A DNA stretch of 64,000 nucleotides from Prosthecodimorpha hirschii (GCF_001305515.1 NZ_LJYW01000001.1:2245954-2309953), one strand, 5' to 3'. Shown: positions 28,641 through 42,280, counted from the stretch's first letter. Notes: generated by a model from the letters alone, not told the origin. Numbers and translations are program-made.

Positions 28641-29944
28641 GCCGTCCGTCCGGGCCCCTCTTCGACGGCCCGATCCATTTCGACGCCTCGCGCCTGATCG
28701 CGCGCGGGGTGCGGTCCAGCCCGACCGGGATCGACCGGGTCGATCTCGCCTATGCGCGCCATCTCCTGGAGGCCGGTGCCGACCTGCGGCCGGTCGCCTG
28801 GCTCGGCGGCGCCCTGCGCACCGTCGATCCCGCCGCGCTGGCCGCCTATCTGCAGCGCCTCGCCCGGCACTGGGCCGGCGGCGGTGCCGCGGCCGATCCC
28901 GGCGTCGAAGCGCGGGTCGCCGGCTTCCTCGACGGCGAGACGGTCGCGCGCTATCGGCCGCCGACGCCGCCCTCGCCCTTCGGCCGCCTCGTCCGGCAGG
29001 CCATCGGCACGGCCGGCGGGCTCGCCGACCGCACCCTGACGCGCGACGGCTTCAAGCCCCGCCCGAAATTCCAGCCGGCGGCGCCGGGCGGCACCTATCT
29101 CAACGTCTCGCACCACCATCTGGAGAAGCCCGCCCTCTTTGCCGCGCTCGGCCCCGCGGTCGCGAAGGTGGTCTTCGTCCACGACCTGATCCCGATCGAC
29201 CATCCGGAATATTGCCGGCCGGGCGACGACGCCAAGCATCGCGCCCGCATGCGCAACGTCGCCGCCCATGCCGACCGCGTGCTGGTCAATTCCGCCTTCA
29301 CGGCCGAGCGCCTGCAGGCCTTCGCGGCCGCATGCGGCCGGGCGGACCTGCCGGTGTCGGTGGCCCCGCTCGGCGTCGACCGGCCGCCGCCGGCCGACGC
29401 GGCGCCGTTCCCGGCGGCACGCCCCTATTTCGTCACGGTCGGCACCATCGAGGCGCGCAAGAACCACCTGCTGCTGCTGAACATCTGGCGGCGCCTGGCG
29501 GAGACGCTCGGCGCCGCCGCCCCGTGCCTCGTCGTGATCGGCCGGCGCGGCTGGGAAATCGAGGCGGTGGCCGACATGCTGGAGCGCTCGCCGCCGCTCG
29601 AAGACTGCGTGCTGGAAACCGGACCGGTCGACGACCGCCTGCTCGCCCGCCTGATGGCCGGCGCGCGCGCGCTGCTGATGCCGTCCTTCACCGAGGGGTT
29701 CGGCCTGCCGGTCGCCGAGGCGCTCGCCGCCGGCGTGCCGGTGATCGCCTCCGACATTCCGGCCCACCGCGAGATCGCCGGCACCGTCCCGGAATTCCTC
29801 GATCCGCTCGACGGTCCCGGCTGGATCCGCGCCGTGCTGGACTATGCCGCCGACCCGTCGGACCGGCGCACCGCGCAGAAGACCCGCATGGCCGGCTACC
29901 GGGCGCCGGACTGGCCGGGGCATTTCGCCCGGATCGGCCTCTGA
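28637..29944 (+). CDS. family 4-type glycosyltransferase (GT-B fold)
   Basis: A 435-residue cytoplasmic glycosyltransferase. The C-terminal half is a GT1/GT4 domain: [21 protein letters not shown] binds the donor nucleotide, and [20 protein letters not shown] contains the EX7E signature. The N-terminal half is the acceptor domain. It overlaps ppk2 by ATGA, an unusual pairing. The sugar and acceptor are unknown; such enzymes usually build surface polysaccharides. Its TGA stop shares a base with the palindromic element at 29944. Confidence 0.85.
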   Translation: MSRPSGPLFDGPIHFDASRLIARGVRSSPTGIDRVDLAYARHLLEAGADLRPVAWLGGALRTVDPAALAAYLQRLARHWAGGGAAADPGVEARVAGFLDGETVARYRPPTPPSPFGRLVRQAIGTAGGLADRTLTRDGFKPRPKFQPAAPGGTYLNVSHHHLEKPALFAALGPAVAKVVFVHDLIPIDHPEYCRPGDDAKHRARMRNVAAHADRVLVNSAFTAERLQAFAAACGRADLPVSVAPLGVDRPPPADAAPFPAARPYFVTVGTIEARKNHLLLLNIWRRLAETLGAAAPCLVVIGRRGWEIEAVADMLERSPPLEDCVLETGPVDDRLLARLMAGARALLMPSFTEGFGLPVAEALAAGVPVIASDIPAHREIAGTVPEFLDPLDGPGWIRAVLDYAADPSDRRTAQKTRMAGYRAPDWPGHFARIGL

Positions 29945-30065
29945 TACCGACGGTCATGGAATGATCGTCGGTATTCGATACGCGAATTTCTCATGCCTCT
30001 GACGCAAATGAGAAATTCGCGTTACCTCAACGGCCCGATGCGTCAGCATCCTGGGCCGTTGGTAT
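29944..30065. repeat. 122-bp palindromic element with terminal inverted repeats
   Basis: The ends are 10-bp inverted repeats with one mismatch (ATACCGACGG and CCGTTGGTAT). Inside are three consecutive hairpins: an imperfect one at 29944-29975, a 13-bp perfect stem (GCGAATTTCTCAT and its complement), and an 8-bp outer plus 5-bp inner stem at 30029-30060. It fills the gap between convergent genes and may act as a bidirectional terminator. It resembles a MITE or mosaic intergenic element. No second copy was seen in the window. Confidence 0.7.
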
Positions 30066-30092
30066 GAGACGGCCGATCCGGGCTCCGTCCGG

Positions 30093-32285
30093 TCAGGCGG
30101 CGCGCAGCTCGGCCACGAAGGCCTGCACGCCGTCCCGCAATTCCGCCGCATGGGACGACATCTCGCGGGCCAGGTCGGCAACCTGGCGCGCTGCCCCATC
30201 GGTCCGGGTGATGGCCCCCTGGACCAGGGAGACGTTGTCCGACACCGTATGGGTGCCCTGGGCCGCGCCCTGCGCAGACCGGGAGATTTCGCTCGTTGCG
30301 GTGCTCTGCTGCTCGACCGCACCGGCCACCGCCGTCACCGCCTCGCGGATGTCGCCGACGACGGCACGGATCGACGTGATCGCCTCGACCGCGTCTTCGG
30401 CCGAACTGCGCATGGCGGCGATCTGGGCGCTGATCTCGTCGGTCGCCTGGGCGGTCTGGTTGGCGAGCGCCTTGACCTCGCTGGCGACGACCGCGAAGCC
30501 CCGCCCCGCCTCGCCGGCGCGGGCCGCCTCGATCGTGGCGTTGAGGGCCAGGAGATTGGTCTGCGAGGCGATCGAGCGGATGATGTCGATCACCGACCCG
30601 ATCTTGTTGGCCGTCTCCGAGAGGGATCCGACGATGCCTTGCGTGGCGCCGGCGTGCCGGTCGGCATCGGTCGAGATTTGTCCGGAGCGCTGGATCAGGG
30701 CGTTGATCTCGCGGATCGAGGCAAAGAGTTCCTCCGAGGCCGCCGCGACCACCTGCACGCTCTGGCTGGCATCGGTGGCCCCGGCGCGCGCCGTTTCGGT
30801 CTGGCGGGCCGATTGCTGTGCGAGCGTGGCCATCTCGTCGGCGGACTGGCGCAGCTGATCGGTTCCCGCGCCGACGCGCCCGACCAGGCCGCCCATCTTG
30901 GTCTCGAAGGTTTCGGCGATGCGCTGCGTCATCGCCTTGCGGGCTTCCTCCTGGCGGATTCGCGCCGCCTCGTCGTCGCGCGCCTTCTGCTCTGCCGAAC
31001 GCAGCGCCAGTTGGCGAATGGCGTCCACCGCCCGGGCGATGTCGCCGATCTCGTCCTTGCGGCGCGCGCCCTCGATCTCGGCGACCGCGACGCCCTGGGC
31101 CATCGCCTGCAGGGTGGTGGTGAGCTTCTTGATCGGCTTGGCGATGCCGCCGGCGACGAAGCCCATGGCGGTGACGGCGGCGGCGATCACGGCCAGCCCG
31201 ACCATGATCGAGATCCAGGTATCGGAGGCGAGACGTTCGGACATCGAGCGGCCGAGCGCGTTCGCTTCGGCCATCACGACACTGCGCGGCACCGAGAAGA
31301 CCACCGCCCAGCTCTTGCCGGTGCGGCCGAGGGTGATCGGCGAGAAGACACGCAGCGTGTCGGTGGCGGCCTGGTACTTCACGCTTTCCTTGGCCTGCCG
31401 GATGGTCGGCATGTCCTCGGCCCAATCCTGCCCGAGCGTGGACACCGCCCCGCCGATCGACTGCCGGGCGCTGCTGGAGGCGACCACGAGCCCGTCCTCG
31501 GTGACGATGGTCACCGATCCCTTGCCGTCATAGGTGTGCCCGTTGACCGATTCGGCGAGCTTCTGCACGAAGGCCAGGTTGAAGTCCGCGCCTGCGACGC
31601 CCGCGAAACGACCACCGATGACGATCGGGACGGACATGGTGGCGAGGTACACGGACTTGCCCTGGACGATATAGGGCAGCGGCGCGAGCACGCTCTCCTT
31701 GCCGGTATCGTGCGGCCCGATATACCAGCCGCCCTTGACGAGGCCGTTCGGGTGCTGGGCCGCGCTGTCATACTCGACGAGCGGCTGGACCGCGATGTTG
31801 CCTTCGCTGTCGCGAGTCCAGTAGGGCAGAGCCCGGCCGGTCTTGTCGGAGCCGACATCGGCGCGCCCGACATGCGCCGCGTCCTGGCCGTCGATGGCGT
31901 TCGGTTCGATCGCCGAATAGGTGCCGTTGAAGAGCGGATTGTCCTTCAGGACGGACAGCAGGATCGCATTCAGCTGGGTGCGGCGCGATAGGCTGGGGTT
32001 CGCATCCGCCCCCGCCGCGGCGAAGACCTCGATCGACTTTGCCATGCCGCGCGCGGCCTGGAAGGCGGCGTCGACTTCCTGGCGAATATTCCCGGCCTGG
32101 GTGGATGCGAGCGTGCGCAATCCCTCCTTGGCGCTGGCATCGAGAAGGCTGTCGATCCTGCCGGAGACGGCGCGGTTGCTGGTCGTCGACGAATAGACAT
32201 TGGCGCCGACAAGAACTCCCGTCATCGCCAACAAACACACCGTCGACAGAATGATGATTCTGGCCTTGATCGAATACAACTTCAT
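30093..32285 (-). CDS. methyl-accepting chemotaxis protein, Cache type
   Basis: A 730-residue chemoreceptor. A membrane helix (residues 8-30) is followed by a periplasmic double-Cache-like domain of about 320 residues, a second helix ([20 protein letters not shown]), a HAMP domain and a signalling domain whose tip reads [20 protein letters not shown]. There is no C-terminal NWETF-like pentapeptide. The ATG at 32285 follows GAGG. No chemotaxis kinase genes are nearby, so it feeds a distant Che cluster. The ligand is unknown; dCache domains often bind amino acids or organic acids. Confidence 0.92.
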   Translation of the reverse strand: MKLYSIKARIIILSTVCLLAMTGVLVGANVYSSTTSNRAVSGRIDSLLDASAKEGLRTLASTQAGNIRQEVDAAFQAARGMAKSIEVFAAAGADANPSLSRRTQLNAILLSVLKDNPLFNGTYSAIEPNAIDGQDAAHVGRADVGSDKTGRALPYWTRDSEGNIAVQPLVEYDSAAQHPNGLVKGGWYIGPHDTGKESVLAPLPYIVQGKSVYLATMSVPIVIGGRFAGVAGADFNLAFVQKLAESVNGHTYDGKGSVTIVTEDGLVVASSSARQSIGGAVSTLGQDWAEDMPTIRQAKESVKYQAATDTLRVFSPITLGRTGKSWAVVFSVPRSVVMAEANALGRSMSERLASDTWISIMVGLAVIAAAVTAMGFVAGGIAKPIKKLTTTLQAMAQGVAVAEIEGARRKDEIGDIARAVDAIRQLALRSAEQKARDDEAARIRQEEARKAMTQRIAETFETKMGGLVGRVGAGTDQLRQSADEMATLAQQSARQTETARAGATDASQSVQVVAAASEELFASIREINALIQRSGQISTDADRHAGATQGIVGSLSETANKIGSVIDIIRSIASQTNLLALNATIEAARAGEAGRGFAVVASEVKALANQTAQATDEISAQIAAMRSSAEDAVEAITSIRAVVGDIREAVTAVAGAVEQQSTATSEISRSAQGAAQGTHTVSDNVSLVQGAITRTDGAARQVADLAREMSSHAAELRDGVQAFVAELRAA

Positions 32286-32657
32286 GGCACGCCTCGATAT
32301 CACCCGATCGTTTCACAAGAAAAGATGAACAGTCCTCAGTAAATCAAATGATAATCGAAAATTTATCCAGCACGACCGAAACGTCTTGGCGTCTCGTACT
32401 TTTGAACAAGTAGGCATTCATACATAGACTTCAGGCAGGCAGCACATTCCCCTTGAGCGACAACCTATGCAGGCGGCGCGGACGAGGCACACGACGGATC
32501 GCATGGACCGCCGAAACCTCGAAAATCCTCCCCAGGGATGGAGGCGACGGTGGCCGCGCGGGCCGCGACCGCGGCTGCCTGCGGGCATCGGAGCCGGCCG
32601 GCGGCCTTGCACTGCAACAACTCCTGGCGATACTAGCGCGAAGGAGATTTGCGCCGC

Positions 32658-33245
32658 GTGGTCGACACCCATCTCACCATCCTGGTCATCGACGAGAATC
32701 CGGTCCGCAGCGCCATCCTGGAGGATGGCCTGCGCGAGGCCGGCTACGAGAATATCGTGCGGCTGGACACGACGCAGGAACTGCTCCGGCGGGTGTTCGC
32801 GATCGATCCGGACGTGATCCTGATCGACCTCGCCAATCCGAGCCGCGACGTGCTGGAGCAGATGTTCCAGGTCAGCCGCACGGTGAAGCGGCCGGTGGCG
32901 ATGTTCGTCGACCAGTCGGACACGGCGATGATCGAGGCCTCTGTCGATGCCGGCGTCTCGGCCTATATCGTCGACGGTCTGCGCAAGGAGCGCGTCAAGC
33001 CGATCCTGGACATGACCGTGTCGCGCTTCAATGCCTTCGACCGGCTGGCGCGCGAACTCGAGCAGGCACGCACCGAACTGGCCGAGCGCAAGGTGATCGA
33101 GCGCGCCAAGGGCATCCTGATGAAGACGCGCGGCATCCCCGAGGAGGAGGCCTATGCGCTGCTGCGCAAGACGGCGATGAACGAGAAGAAGAAGCTGGTG
33201 GAAATCGCGCAGAGCGTGGTCACCGCCGCCTCGCTGCTCGGCTGA
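32658..33245 (+). CDS. nasT: nitrate-responsive antiterminator NasT (ANTAR)
   Basis: A 195-residue two-domain protein. A receiver domain (ILVIDENPVRSAIL, Asp in VILIDLANPS) is followed by a C-terminal ANTAR RNA-binding domain (ERKVIERAKGILMKTRGIPE to VEIAQSVV). In Paracoccus and Bradyrhizobium, NasT binds hairpin pairs in nitrate-assimilation leaders and is held inactive by NasS. The next gene is a NasS-like protein, which supports the call. The start is GTG at 32658 or TTG at 32649. The 372-bp upstream region holds an AT-rich promoter-like stretch (32310-32420) but no gene. Confidence 0.87.
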   Translation: MVDTHLTILVIDENPVRSAILEDGLREAGYENIVRLDTTQELLRRVFAIDPDVILIDLANPSRDVLEQMFQVSRTVKRPVAMFVDQSDTAMIEASVDAGVSAYIVDGLRKERVKPILDMTVSRFNAFDRLARELEQARTELAERKVIERAKGILMKTRGIPEEEAYALLRKTAMNEKKKLVEIAQSVVTAASLLG

Positions 33246-33254
33246 GGGGCGACG

Positions 33255-34547
33255 ATGGGGCCGAAGGGAGACGAAGGGGTGCAGGAGAGCGAGGATCACG
33301 CGAGCGCGGCCGCCGCCGCCCTGGTCGCTCCGGCGACGCTGTCGGGGACGCTTCTGCGCATCGGCTTCATCCCGCTGGTCGACTGCGCGCCCCTGATCGT
33401 CGCCCACGAGAAGGGCTTTGCGGCCGCGGAAGGATTGCGGCTCGATCTGGTGCGCGAGACCTCCTGGGCCAATATCCGCGACCGGGTCGCGCTCGGCCAT
33501 TTCGATGCCGCCCACATGCTGGCACCGATGACGATCGCGGCCACGCTCGGCCTCGGCCACCTGAAGGCGCCGATGGTGACGCCCTTCGTGCTCAATCTCG
33601 GCGGCAACGCCATCGCGATCACGACCGCGCTCGCCGACGCGATTCCCGGCGGGCCGGGCGAACGGCCGCTGCATGACCCGCTCGCCGCCGCCCGCGCCTT
33701 CGCCCAGGCGGTCCGCACGCGCGCAAAGGCCGGCGCGGCCGCACCGGCCCTCGCCATGGTCTATCCCTTCTCGGGCCAGAACTACGAGCTGCGCTACTGG
33801 CTCGCCGCCGGCGGCCTCGACCCCGACCGCGACGTGCGCATGGTCGTCGTGCCGCCACCGTTCATGGTCGACGCCATGAAGACCGGGCAGGTCGACGGCA
33901 TCTGCGTCGGCGCGCCCTGGCCGAGCCTCGCCGTCGATACCGGCCTCGGCGCCATCGTCGGCGTGAAATCCGAGATCTGGCCCTATGCGCCCGAGAAGGT
34001 GGTCGGCATGCGCGAAGCCTGGGCGGAGCGCCATCCGTCCGAGCTCGCCGCTCTGATCCGGGCGCTCGATCGGGCGGCGGCCTGGTGCGACGATCGCGAC
34101 AACGCGGCCGAACTCGCCGAAATGCTCGGCCGGGCGCATTATCTCGACGTGGCCGCCGATGTGATCGCGCGCAGCCTGACCCATGCGCTGGTCACCGATA
34201 CCGGTGCGCCCGCCGTGCCGGTGCCCGACTACATCCTGTTCCACGGCCATGGCGCCAACCGCCCCGAGACGGCCGACGCGCTCTGGTTTGCCTCGCAGAT
34301 GCTGCGCTGGGGCCAGGTCACCGACGACCCCGAAGCCGTGTTCGCCGCGGCGCGTCGCAGCGTCCGGCCGGATCTCTACGATGCTGCGCTCGGACGTGGC
34401 GGCACGGCGCGGGCGGCCGGTTCGGTCGCGGCGAAGGGCGGCTTTGCGCTCTTCGACGGCATTCCCTTCGATCCGGCCGATCCGCTCGGCTATCTCGCCC
34501 GCCACGCCGTCCGTGCCGCCGCACCGGGTGCCGAACCGGCCGACTGA
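33255..34547 (+). CDS. nasS: nitrate sensor NasS (NrtA-like, cytoplasmic)
   Basis: A 430-residue protein of the NrtA/CmpA binding-protein family (RIGFIPLVDCAPLIVAHEKG, then ANIRDRVALGHFDAAHMLAP). It lacks a signal peptide or lipobox: the N-terminus is hydrophilic. That, and its position 9 bp after nasT, identify it as the cytoplasmic nitrate sensor rather than a transporter subunit. In the known system nitrate binding to NasS frees NasT. A GAGGGG site precedes the ATG. The nitrate reductase and transporter genes are not in this window. Confidence 0.85.
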   Translation: MGPKGDEGVQESEDHASAAAAALVAPATLSGTLLRIGFIPLVDCAPLIVAHEKGFAAAEGLRLDLVRETSWANIRDRVALGHFDAAHMLAPMTIAATLGLGHLKAPMVTPFVLNLGGNAIAITTALADAIPGGPGERPLHDPLAAARAFAQAVRTRAKAGAAAPALAMVYPFSGQNYELRYWLAAGGLDPDRDVRMVVVPPPFMVDAMKTGQVDGICVGAPWPSLAVDTGLGAIVGVKSEIWPYAPEKVVGMREAWAERHPSELAALIRALDRAAAWCDDRDNAAELAEMLGRAHYLDVAADVIARSLTHALVTDTGAPAVPVPDYILFHGHGANRPETADALWFASQMLRWGQVTDDPEAVFAAARRSVRPDLYDAALGRGGTARAAGSVAAKGGFALFDGIPFDPADPLGYLARHAVRAAAPGAEPAD

Positions 34548-34616
34548 TGGGATTTGGCGCCCGACCGTGGCGGCCGCGCCATGGGCCGGAGGCGACGGAC
34601 ATGCTATGCGCTGGCC

Positions 34617-34994
34617 ATGTCGCTCGCCCTCACTCCGCCCCGCAGGCCGCTTCGGCGCGCCGTTGCCGCCGTCCTGGTCGCACTCGCCGCGATCTCTGCG
34701 ATCGCCGGGCCCGCCCGGGCCGCCGAGGCCAACGATCCGGACCTGACGCTGCTCTACCGTCTGGCCCTGTCCGCGGAGATGTGCGGCTTCACCGTCTCGC
34801 CCAAGCAGGCCGAAGGGATCGGCAAGGACATGGACCGGCACATCCGCCGGCTGAACCTCTCCGACGACGACGCCGACGCGCTCTACAAGAAGATCGAAGC
34901 CGATATGGCCGCCGAGGACTGGGACAAGCTCTGCGCCAAATCCGGCGCCTGGGCAAAGACCTACGCCGAGCAGATCCGCAAGTTCGGCAAGTAG
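34617..34994 (+). CDS. small exported protein of unknown function
   Basis: A 125-residue protein with an N-terminal signal peptide (basic PPRRPLRRA, then a hydrophobic stretch, cleavage near ARAAE). The mature part is about 90 charged, helical residues with two cysteines (AEMCGF and KLCAK), which could form a disulfide. I do not recognise a family. The ATG at 34617 is chosen because the signal peptide begins there. The repeat array starts about 95 bp after its stop. Confidence 0.65.
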   Translation: MSLALTPPRRPLRRAVAAVLVALAAISAIAGPARAAEANDPDLTLLYRLALSAEMCGFTVSPKQAEGIGKDMDRHIRRLNLSDDDADALYKKIEADMAAEDWDKLCAKSGAWAKTYAEQIRKFGK

Positions 34995-35088
34995 CGCCCG
35001 GTCCGAAGCCCGCGAGCGGGAGCGCCGCGCGATCGCGCGGTGCCGTGCCCCCGCGCCGAGCCGCCGGCCATCGACGCGCCGGGATTTG

Positions 35089-36130
35089 GCGAATCGACGC
35101 CCAATCTCGCACCGCATTCCCGGCCGGAGCCGCAGGCGGTCCGCGCACCGAGATCCAAAGATGGACGCCCAATCTCGCAACGCATTCCCGGCCGGAGCGC
35201 CAGCGGAGAGCCGGGACCCACTCAACTGGCAACGCACCGCAAGATTTTGTTTCGATTGATAGTCTTGATGCAGCCGCGGGGCGAGTAGGCCCCGGATCGG
35301 CGGCCCTTCGGGCCTTGTCCGGGGATCCGCGGAGAGATCTTGACGTGCCCATGGATCTGCCAGGGGACGCACCATCGCGCGCCGCTTTCCCGGCCGGAGC
35401 CGCAGGCGGTCCGCGCACCGAGATCCAGAGATAGACGCACCATCTCGCACCGCATTCCCGGCCGGAGCGCCAGCGGAGAGCCGGGACCCACTCTGCTGTC
35501 AACGTGCCGCAAGATTTTGTTTCGATTGACGATCTTGATGCCGTCCCGAGGCGAGTAGGCCCCGGATCGGCGGCCCTTCGGGCCTTGTCCGGGGATCCGC
35601 GGAGAGATCTTGACGTGCCCAGGGATCTGGCAGGCGACTCACCATCTCGCACCGCACTCACCGCCCGGAGCCGCCGGCGTTCCGCGCACAGAGTTCCAGA
35701 GATGGAAGGCTAATCTCTCAACGTATTCCCGGCCGGAGCGCCAGCGGAGAGCCGGGACCCACTCTGCTCGCGACGTGCCGCAAGATTTTGTTTCGATTGA
35801 CGATCTTGATGCCGCCGCGGGGCGAGTAGGCCCCGGATCGGCGGCCCTTCGGGCCTTGTCCGGGGATCCGCGGAGAGATCTTGACGTGCCCATGGATCTG
35901 CCAGGCGACGCACCATCTCGCATCGCATTCCCGCCCGGAGCCGCGGGCGGTCCGCGCACAGAGATCCAGAGATGGACGCACCATCTCGCAACGCATTCCC
36001 GGCCGGAGCGCCAGCGGAGAGCCGGGCCCCACTCTGCCCGCGACGTGCCGCAAGATTTTGTTTCGATTGATAATCTTGATGCCATCGCGGGGCGAGTAGG
36101 CCCCGGATCGGCGGCCCTGCGGGCCTTGTC
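35089..36130. repeat. array of four tandem ~270-bp repeats
   Basis: Units begin at 35121, 35391, 35662 and 35932 (periods 270, 271, 270); the last is truncated, and 32 bp of a preceding unit lie at 35089-35120. Each unit has a ~70-bp part and a ~200-bp part, both opening with a CCGGCCGGAG-type head. Three inverted repeats recur: a CCCGGC/GCCGGG head, an AT-rich CAAGAT...ATCTTG stem, and a strong CCCCGGA...TCCGGGG hairpin (35290, 35560, 35831, 36101). Open frames exist in several registers but none looks like protein. It probably consists of amplified palindromic intergenic elements. Confidence 0.9.
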
Positions 36131-36226
36131 CGGGGATGCGGCCGGGAGATCGGGGATCCGCCGGGAGATCGGGGATGCGCCGGGAGATCGGGGATCCGCC
36201 GGGAGATCGGGGATGCGCTGGGAGAT
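36131..36226. repeat. five tandem 19-20-bp repeats
   Basis: Five units starting at 36131, 36151, 36170, 36189 and 36208, alternating CGGGGATCCGCCGGGAGAT and CGGGGATGCGCCGGGAGAT. The array grows out of the end of the last 270-bp unit, as if slippage began at its terminal hairpin. It ends 28 bp before the dehydratase stop codon. Confidence 0.9.
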
Positions 36227-36254
36227 CCGAGTGACCGCGCACCGGGCGCCCCCG

Positions 36255-37202
36255 CTACCCCGCGGTGACGGCCAGCTTGGCGAGGTCGACATTGGCGCCG
36301 CAGACCAGGACGCCGACGCGTTCGCCCGAGGCGGGGCGATAGGCGCCGGAGACGATCGCGGAGAGGGCCGCGGCGCCGCCCGGTTCCGCCGCGACGCCGA
36401 GCCGGCGCCACAGACGGCGCTGCGTCTCCTCGATGGCGTTGTCGCCGACCAGGACCGCGTCGGCGACATGCTCGCGCGCGATCATGTGCACGATCTCGCC
36501 GACCCGGCGCGCGCCGAGACTGTCGGCGGCGATGGAATCGACCGGCACGTCTACGGGGGCGCCGGCGGCCAGCGCGGCGTGGAGCGCGCGCGATCCCTGC
36601 GGCTCGACCGCCACCACCTTGACCCGGCCGCCGTACCAGAGCGCGATGCCGGCAACGAGGCCGCCGCCGCCGGCCGCGACCAGCACGGTGTCGAGCTCCG
36701 GCATGTCGCGCTCCCATTCGAGCCCGACCGTGCCCTGTCCGGCGACCGTGAACGGACTGTCGAAGGGATGCACCATCAGCGCGCCGCTCTCAGCCGCATA
36801 GGCCTCCGACAGCACCTGCGCATCCGCATAGCGCTCGCCCTCGACGACCACGTCGGCGCCGTAGTCGCGGATGCGGGCGACCTTCACGGGGCTGGAGATG
36901 ACCGGCACGAAGATGCGCGCCTTCACGCCCAGGCAGGCCGCCGCATAGGCAACCGCGGCGCCGTGATTGCCGCCCGAGGCGGCGGTCACGCCGGAGGCCG
37001 GGATCGTGCGCGAGAGCAGATTGTTGAACGCGCCGCGCGGCTTGAACGAGCCGGCATGCTGGAACAGTTCGAGCTTCAGGTGGATCGGCTCGGCGACCCC
37101 GAAGGCCGCGCCCTCCACGGTCATCACCGGCGTGTGGCGGACATGCGGTGCGATGCGCCGGTAGGCGGTCTCGATCGCGGCGGCATTCAGAACTTCGGCC
37201 AT
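36255..37202 (-). CDS. threonine/serine dehydratase (fold-type II PLP enzyme)
   Basis: A 315-residue enzyme. The PLP lysine is in GSFKPRGAFNNLL, the substrate loop is ASGGNHGAA, and the phosphate-binding glycine loop is AAGGGGLVAG. It lacks the C-terminal ACT domains of biosynthetic IlvA, so it belongs to the short catabolic dehydratase/serine racemase group that deaminates threonine or serine. Specificity cannot be set from sequence. It is a single gene facing the repeat array. Confidence 0.87.
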   Translation of the reverse strand: MAEVLNAAAIETAYRRIAPHVRHTPVMTVEGAAFGVAEPIHLKLELFQHAGSFKPRGAFNNLLSRTIPASGVTAASGGNHGAAVAYAAACLGVKARIFVPVISSPVKVARIRDYGADVVVEGERYADAQVLSEAYAAESGALMVHPFDSPFTVAGQGTVGLEWERDMPELDTVLVAAGGGGLVAGIALWYGGRVKVVAVEPQGSRALHAALAAGAPVDVPVDSIAADSLGARRVGEIVHMIAREHVADAVLVGDNAIEETQRRLWRRLGVAAEPGGAAALSAIVSGAYRPASGERVGVLVCGANVDLAKLAVTAG

Positions 37203-37260
37203 GAGGTCTCCCCGCTGTCCCCACGGTCCTACAGGAGAGCGCCGCGCGCGCCAAGGCCAA

Positions 37261-37307
37261 GCGGAGTTTCCCAAAAGTGGCCCCCGGTTTTGGGATAAAA
37301 ACTCCGC
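37261..37307. repeat. palindromic intergenic element of the Rhizobiales type
   Basis: An outer 9-bp stem (37261-37269 with 37299-37307) encloses a 7-bp CCCAAAA/TTTTGGG stem and a loop with GTGGCCCCCGG. The pattern AAAAGTGG...CCGGTTTT is a familiar intergenic repeat in this order. It lies upstream of both the dehydratase (minus) and zapE (plus) genes. Confidence 0.7.
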
Positions 37308-37325
37308 TGAAACAAAAGGATCGAA

Positions 37326-37359
37326 GCAGGCCTGCGTTGGCCTGCCAACGCATGCCTGC
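37326..37359. repeat. long hairpin upstream of zapE
   Basis: A 15-bp stem with a single mismatch pair (6 bp, mismatch, 9 bp) and a 2-nt loop, GCAGGC and TGCGTTGGC with their complements. There is no T-run. It sits about 20 bp after the palindromic element, so both may belong to one larger repeat. Confidence 0.6.
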
Positions 37360-37454
37360 CTAGTCGCCGCAGGCCCGTCATCCCGACGGCCGACTTGTCG
37401 CCCCGGCGGCGGCACGGTATGGCGTTGCTGCGCCGCAACAGGGGACGGGCTCAG

Positions 37455-39741
<2,287 letters not shown>

Positions 39742-39877
39742 TCGAGCCCGGCCGCAAGGCCGATCCGGCGGCGGCTCCCCTGCCGCCGGGCGGCCAGACC
39801 CGTTTCTTCCCGCAGCATCCTTTCGACCCTTCGCGCCGATGCCATGACATCGGCCGACCCGACGAGGCCAGGGACCC

Positions 39878-41071
<1,194 letters not shown>

Positions 41072-41191
41072 TCATGCTCGGGCGGGAGGCGCTCGCCGCC
41101 TCCCCGAACGGCCGCCGCCGGCAGGCGGACAGTCCCTTCCCCTTCGTATTCCTTCCTGACAGCTGGCGGGTTCGCCTGGAGCTTCGAAGCC

Positions 41192-42070
<879 letters not shown>

Positions 42071-42078
42071 GACGAGCC

Positions 42079-42143
42079 GGCCTCGCGGCACCGTGAGGCG
42101 GGCCTCGCGGCACCGGGGGGCGGGCCTCGCGGCACCGTGAGGC
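42079..42143. repeat. three 22-bp repeats between sucD and sucA
   Basis: GGCCTCGCGGCACCG recurs at 42079, 42101 and 42123 (period 22). The GCCTC/GAGGC ends let at least two units fold as small hairpins. The upstream extension of the sucA frame runs into this repeat, which argues that the real sucA start is further downstream. Confidence 0.85.
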
Positions 42144-42280
42144 GCAATCCGGGCTTCGGCCCACTAGATAAGGGGATGGACCGTCGGAACCGCGTTTTCG
42201 ACGGTCCGTCCGAAGAGGTCGCGGCGGCAGGCCGCGGCCGGCAAGCCAAGAGAGGCGGAGCCGAGGGCTCCGGGACGGAT

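Noticed and set aside
33255-34547. Nitrate/bicarbonate transporter binding protein (NrtA or CmpA)
   Set aside because: No signal peptide or lipobox and no permease or ATPase nearby; position directly after nasT fits NasS.
32418-35450. A 1010-codon minus-strand open frame opposite nasT, nasS and into the repeat array
   Set aside because: Shadow of nasT/nasS; the sequence is biased and unlike any protein, and it runs into repeats.
35089-36226. A CRISPR array
   Set aside because: Units are contiguous with no unique spacers, lengths are wrong (270 and 19 bp), and no cas genes are near.
35089-36245. Open reading frames within the 270-bp array, on both strands
   Set aside because: A 270-bp period is a multiple of three, so several frames stay open by chance; translations are not protein-like and reading frame breaks at the 271-bp unit.
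42079-42143. A riboswitch or ANTAR target in front of sucA
   Set aside because: The sequence is explained by a 22-bp tandem repeat, and no known aptamer core was recognised.
42137-42280. A longer SucA with 48 extra N-terminal residues
   Set aside because: The extension is partly encoded by the 22-bp repeats, is low-complexity, and homologs begin at the ATG at 42281.
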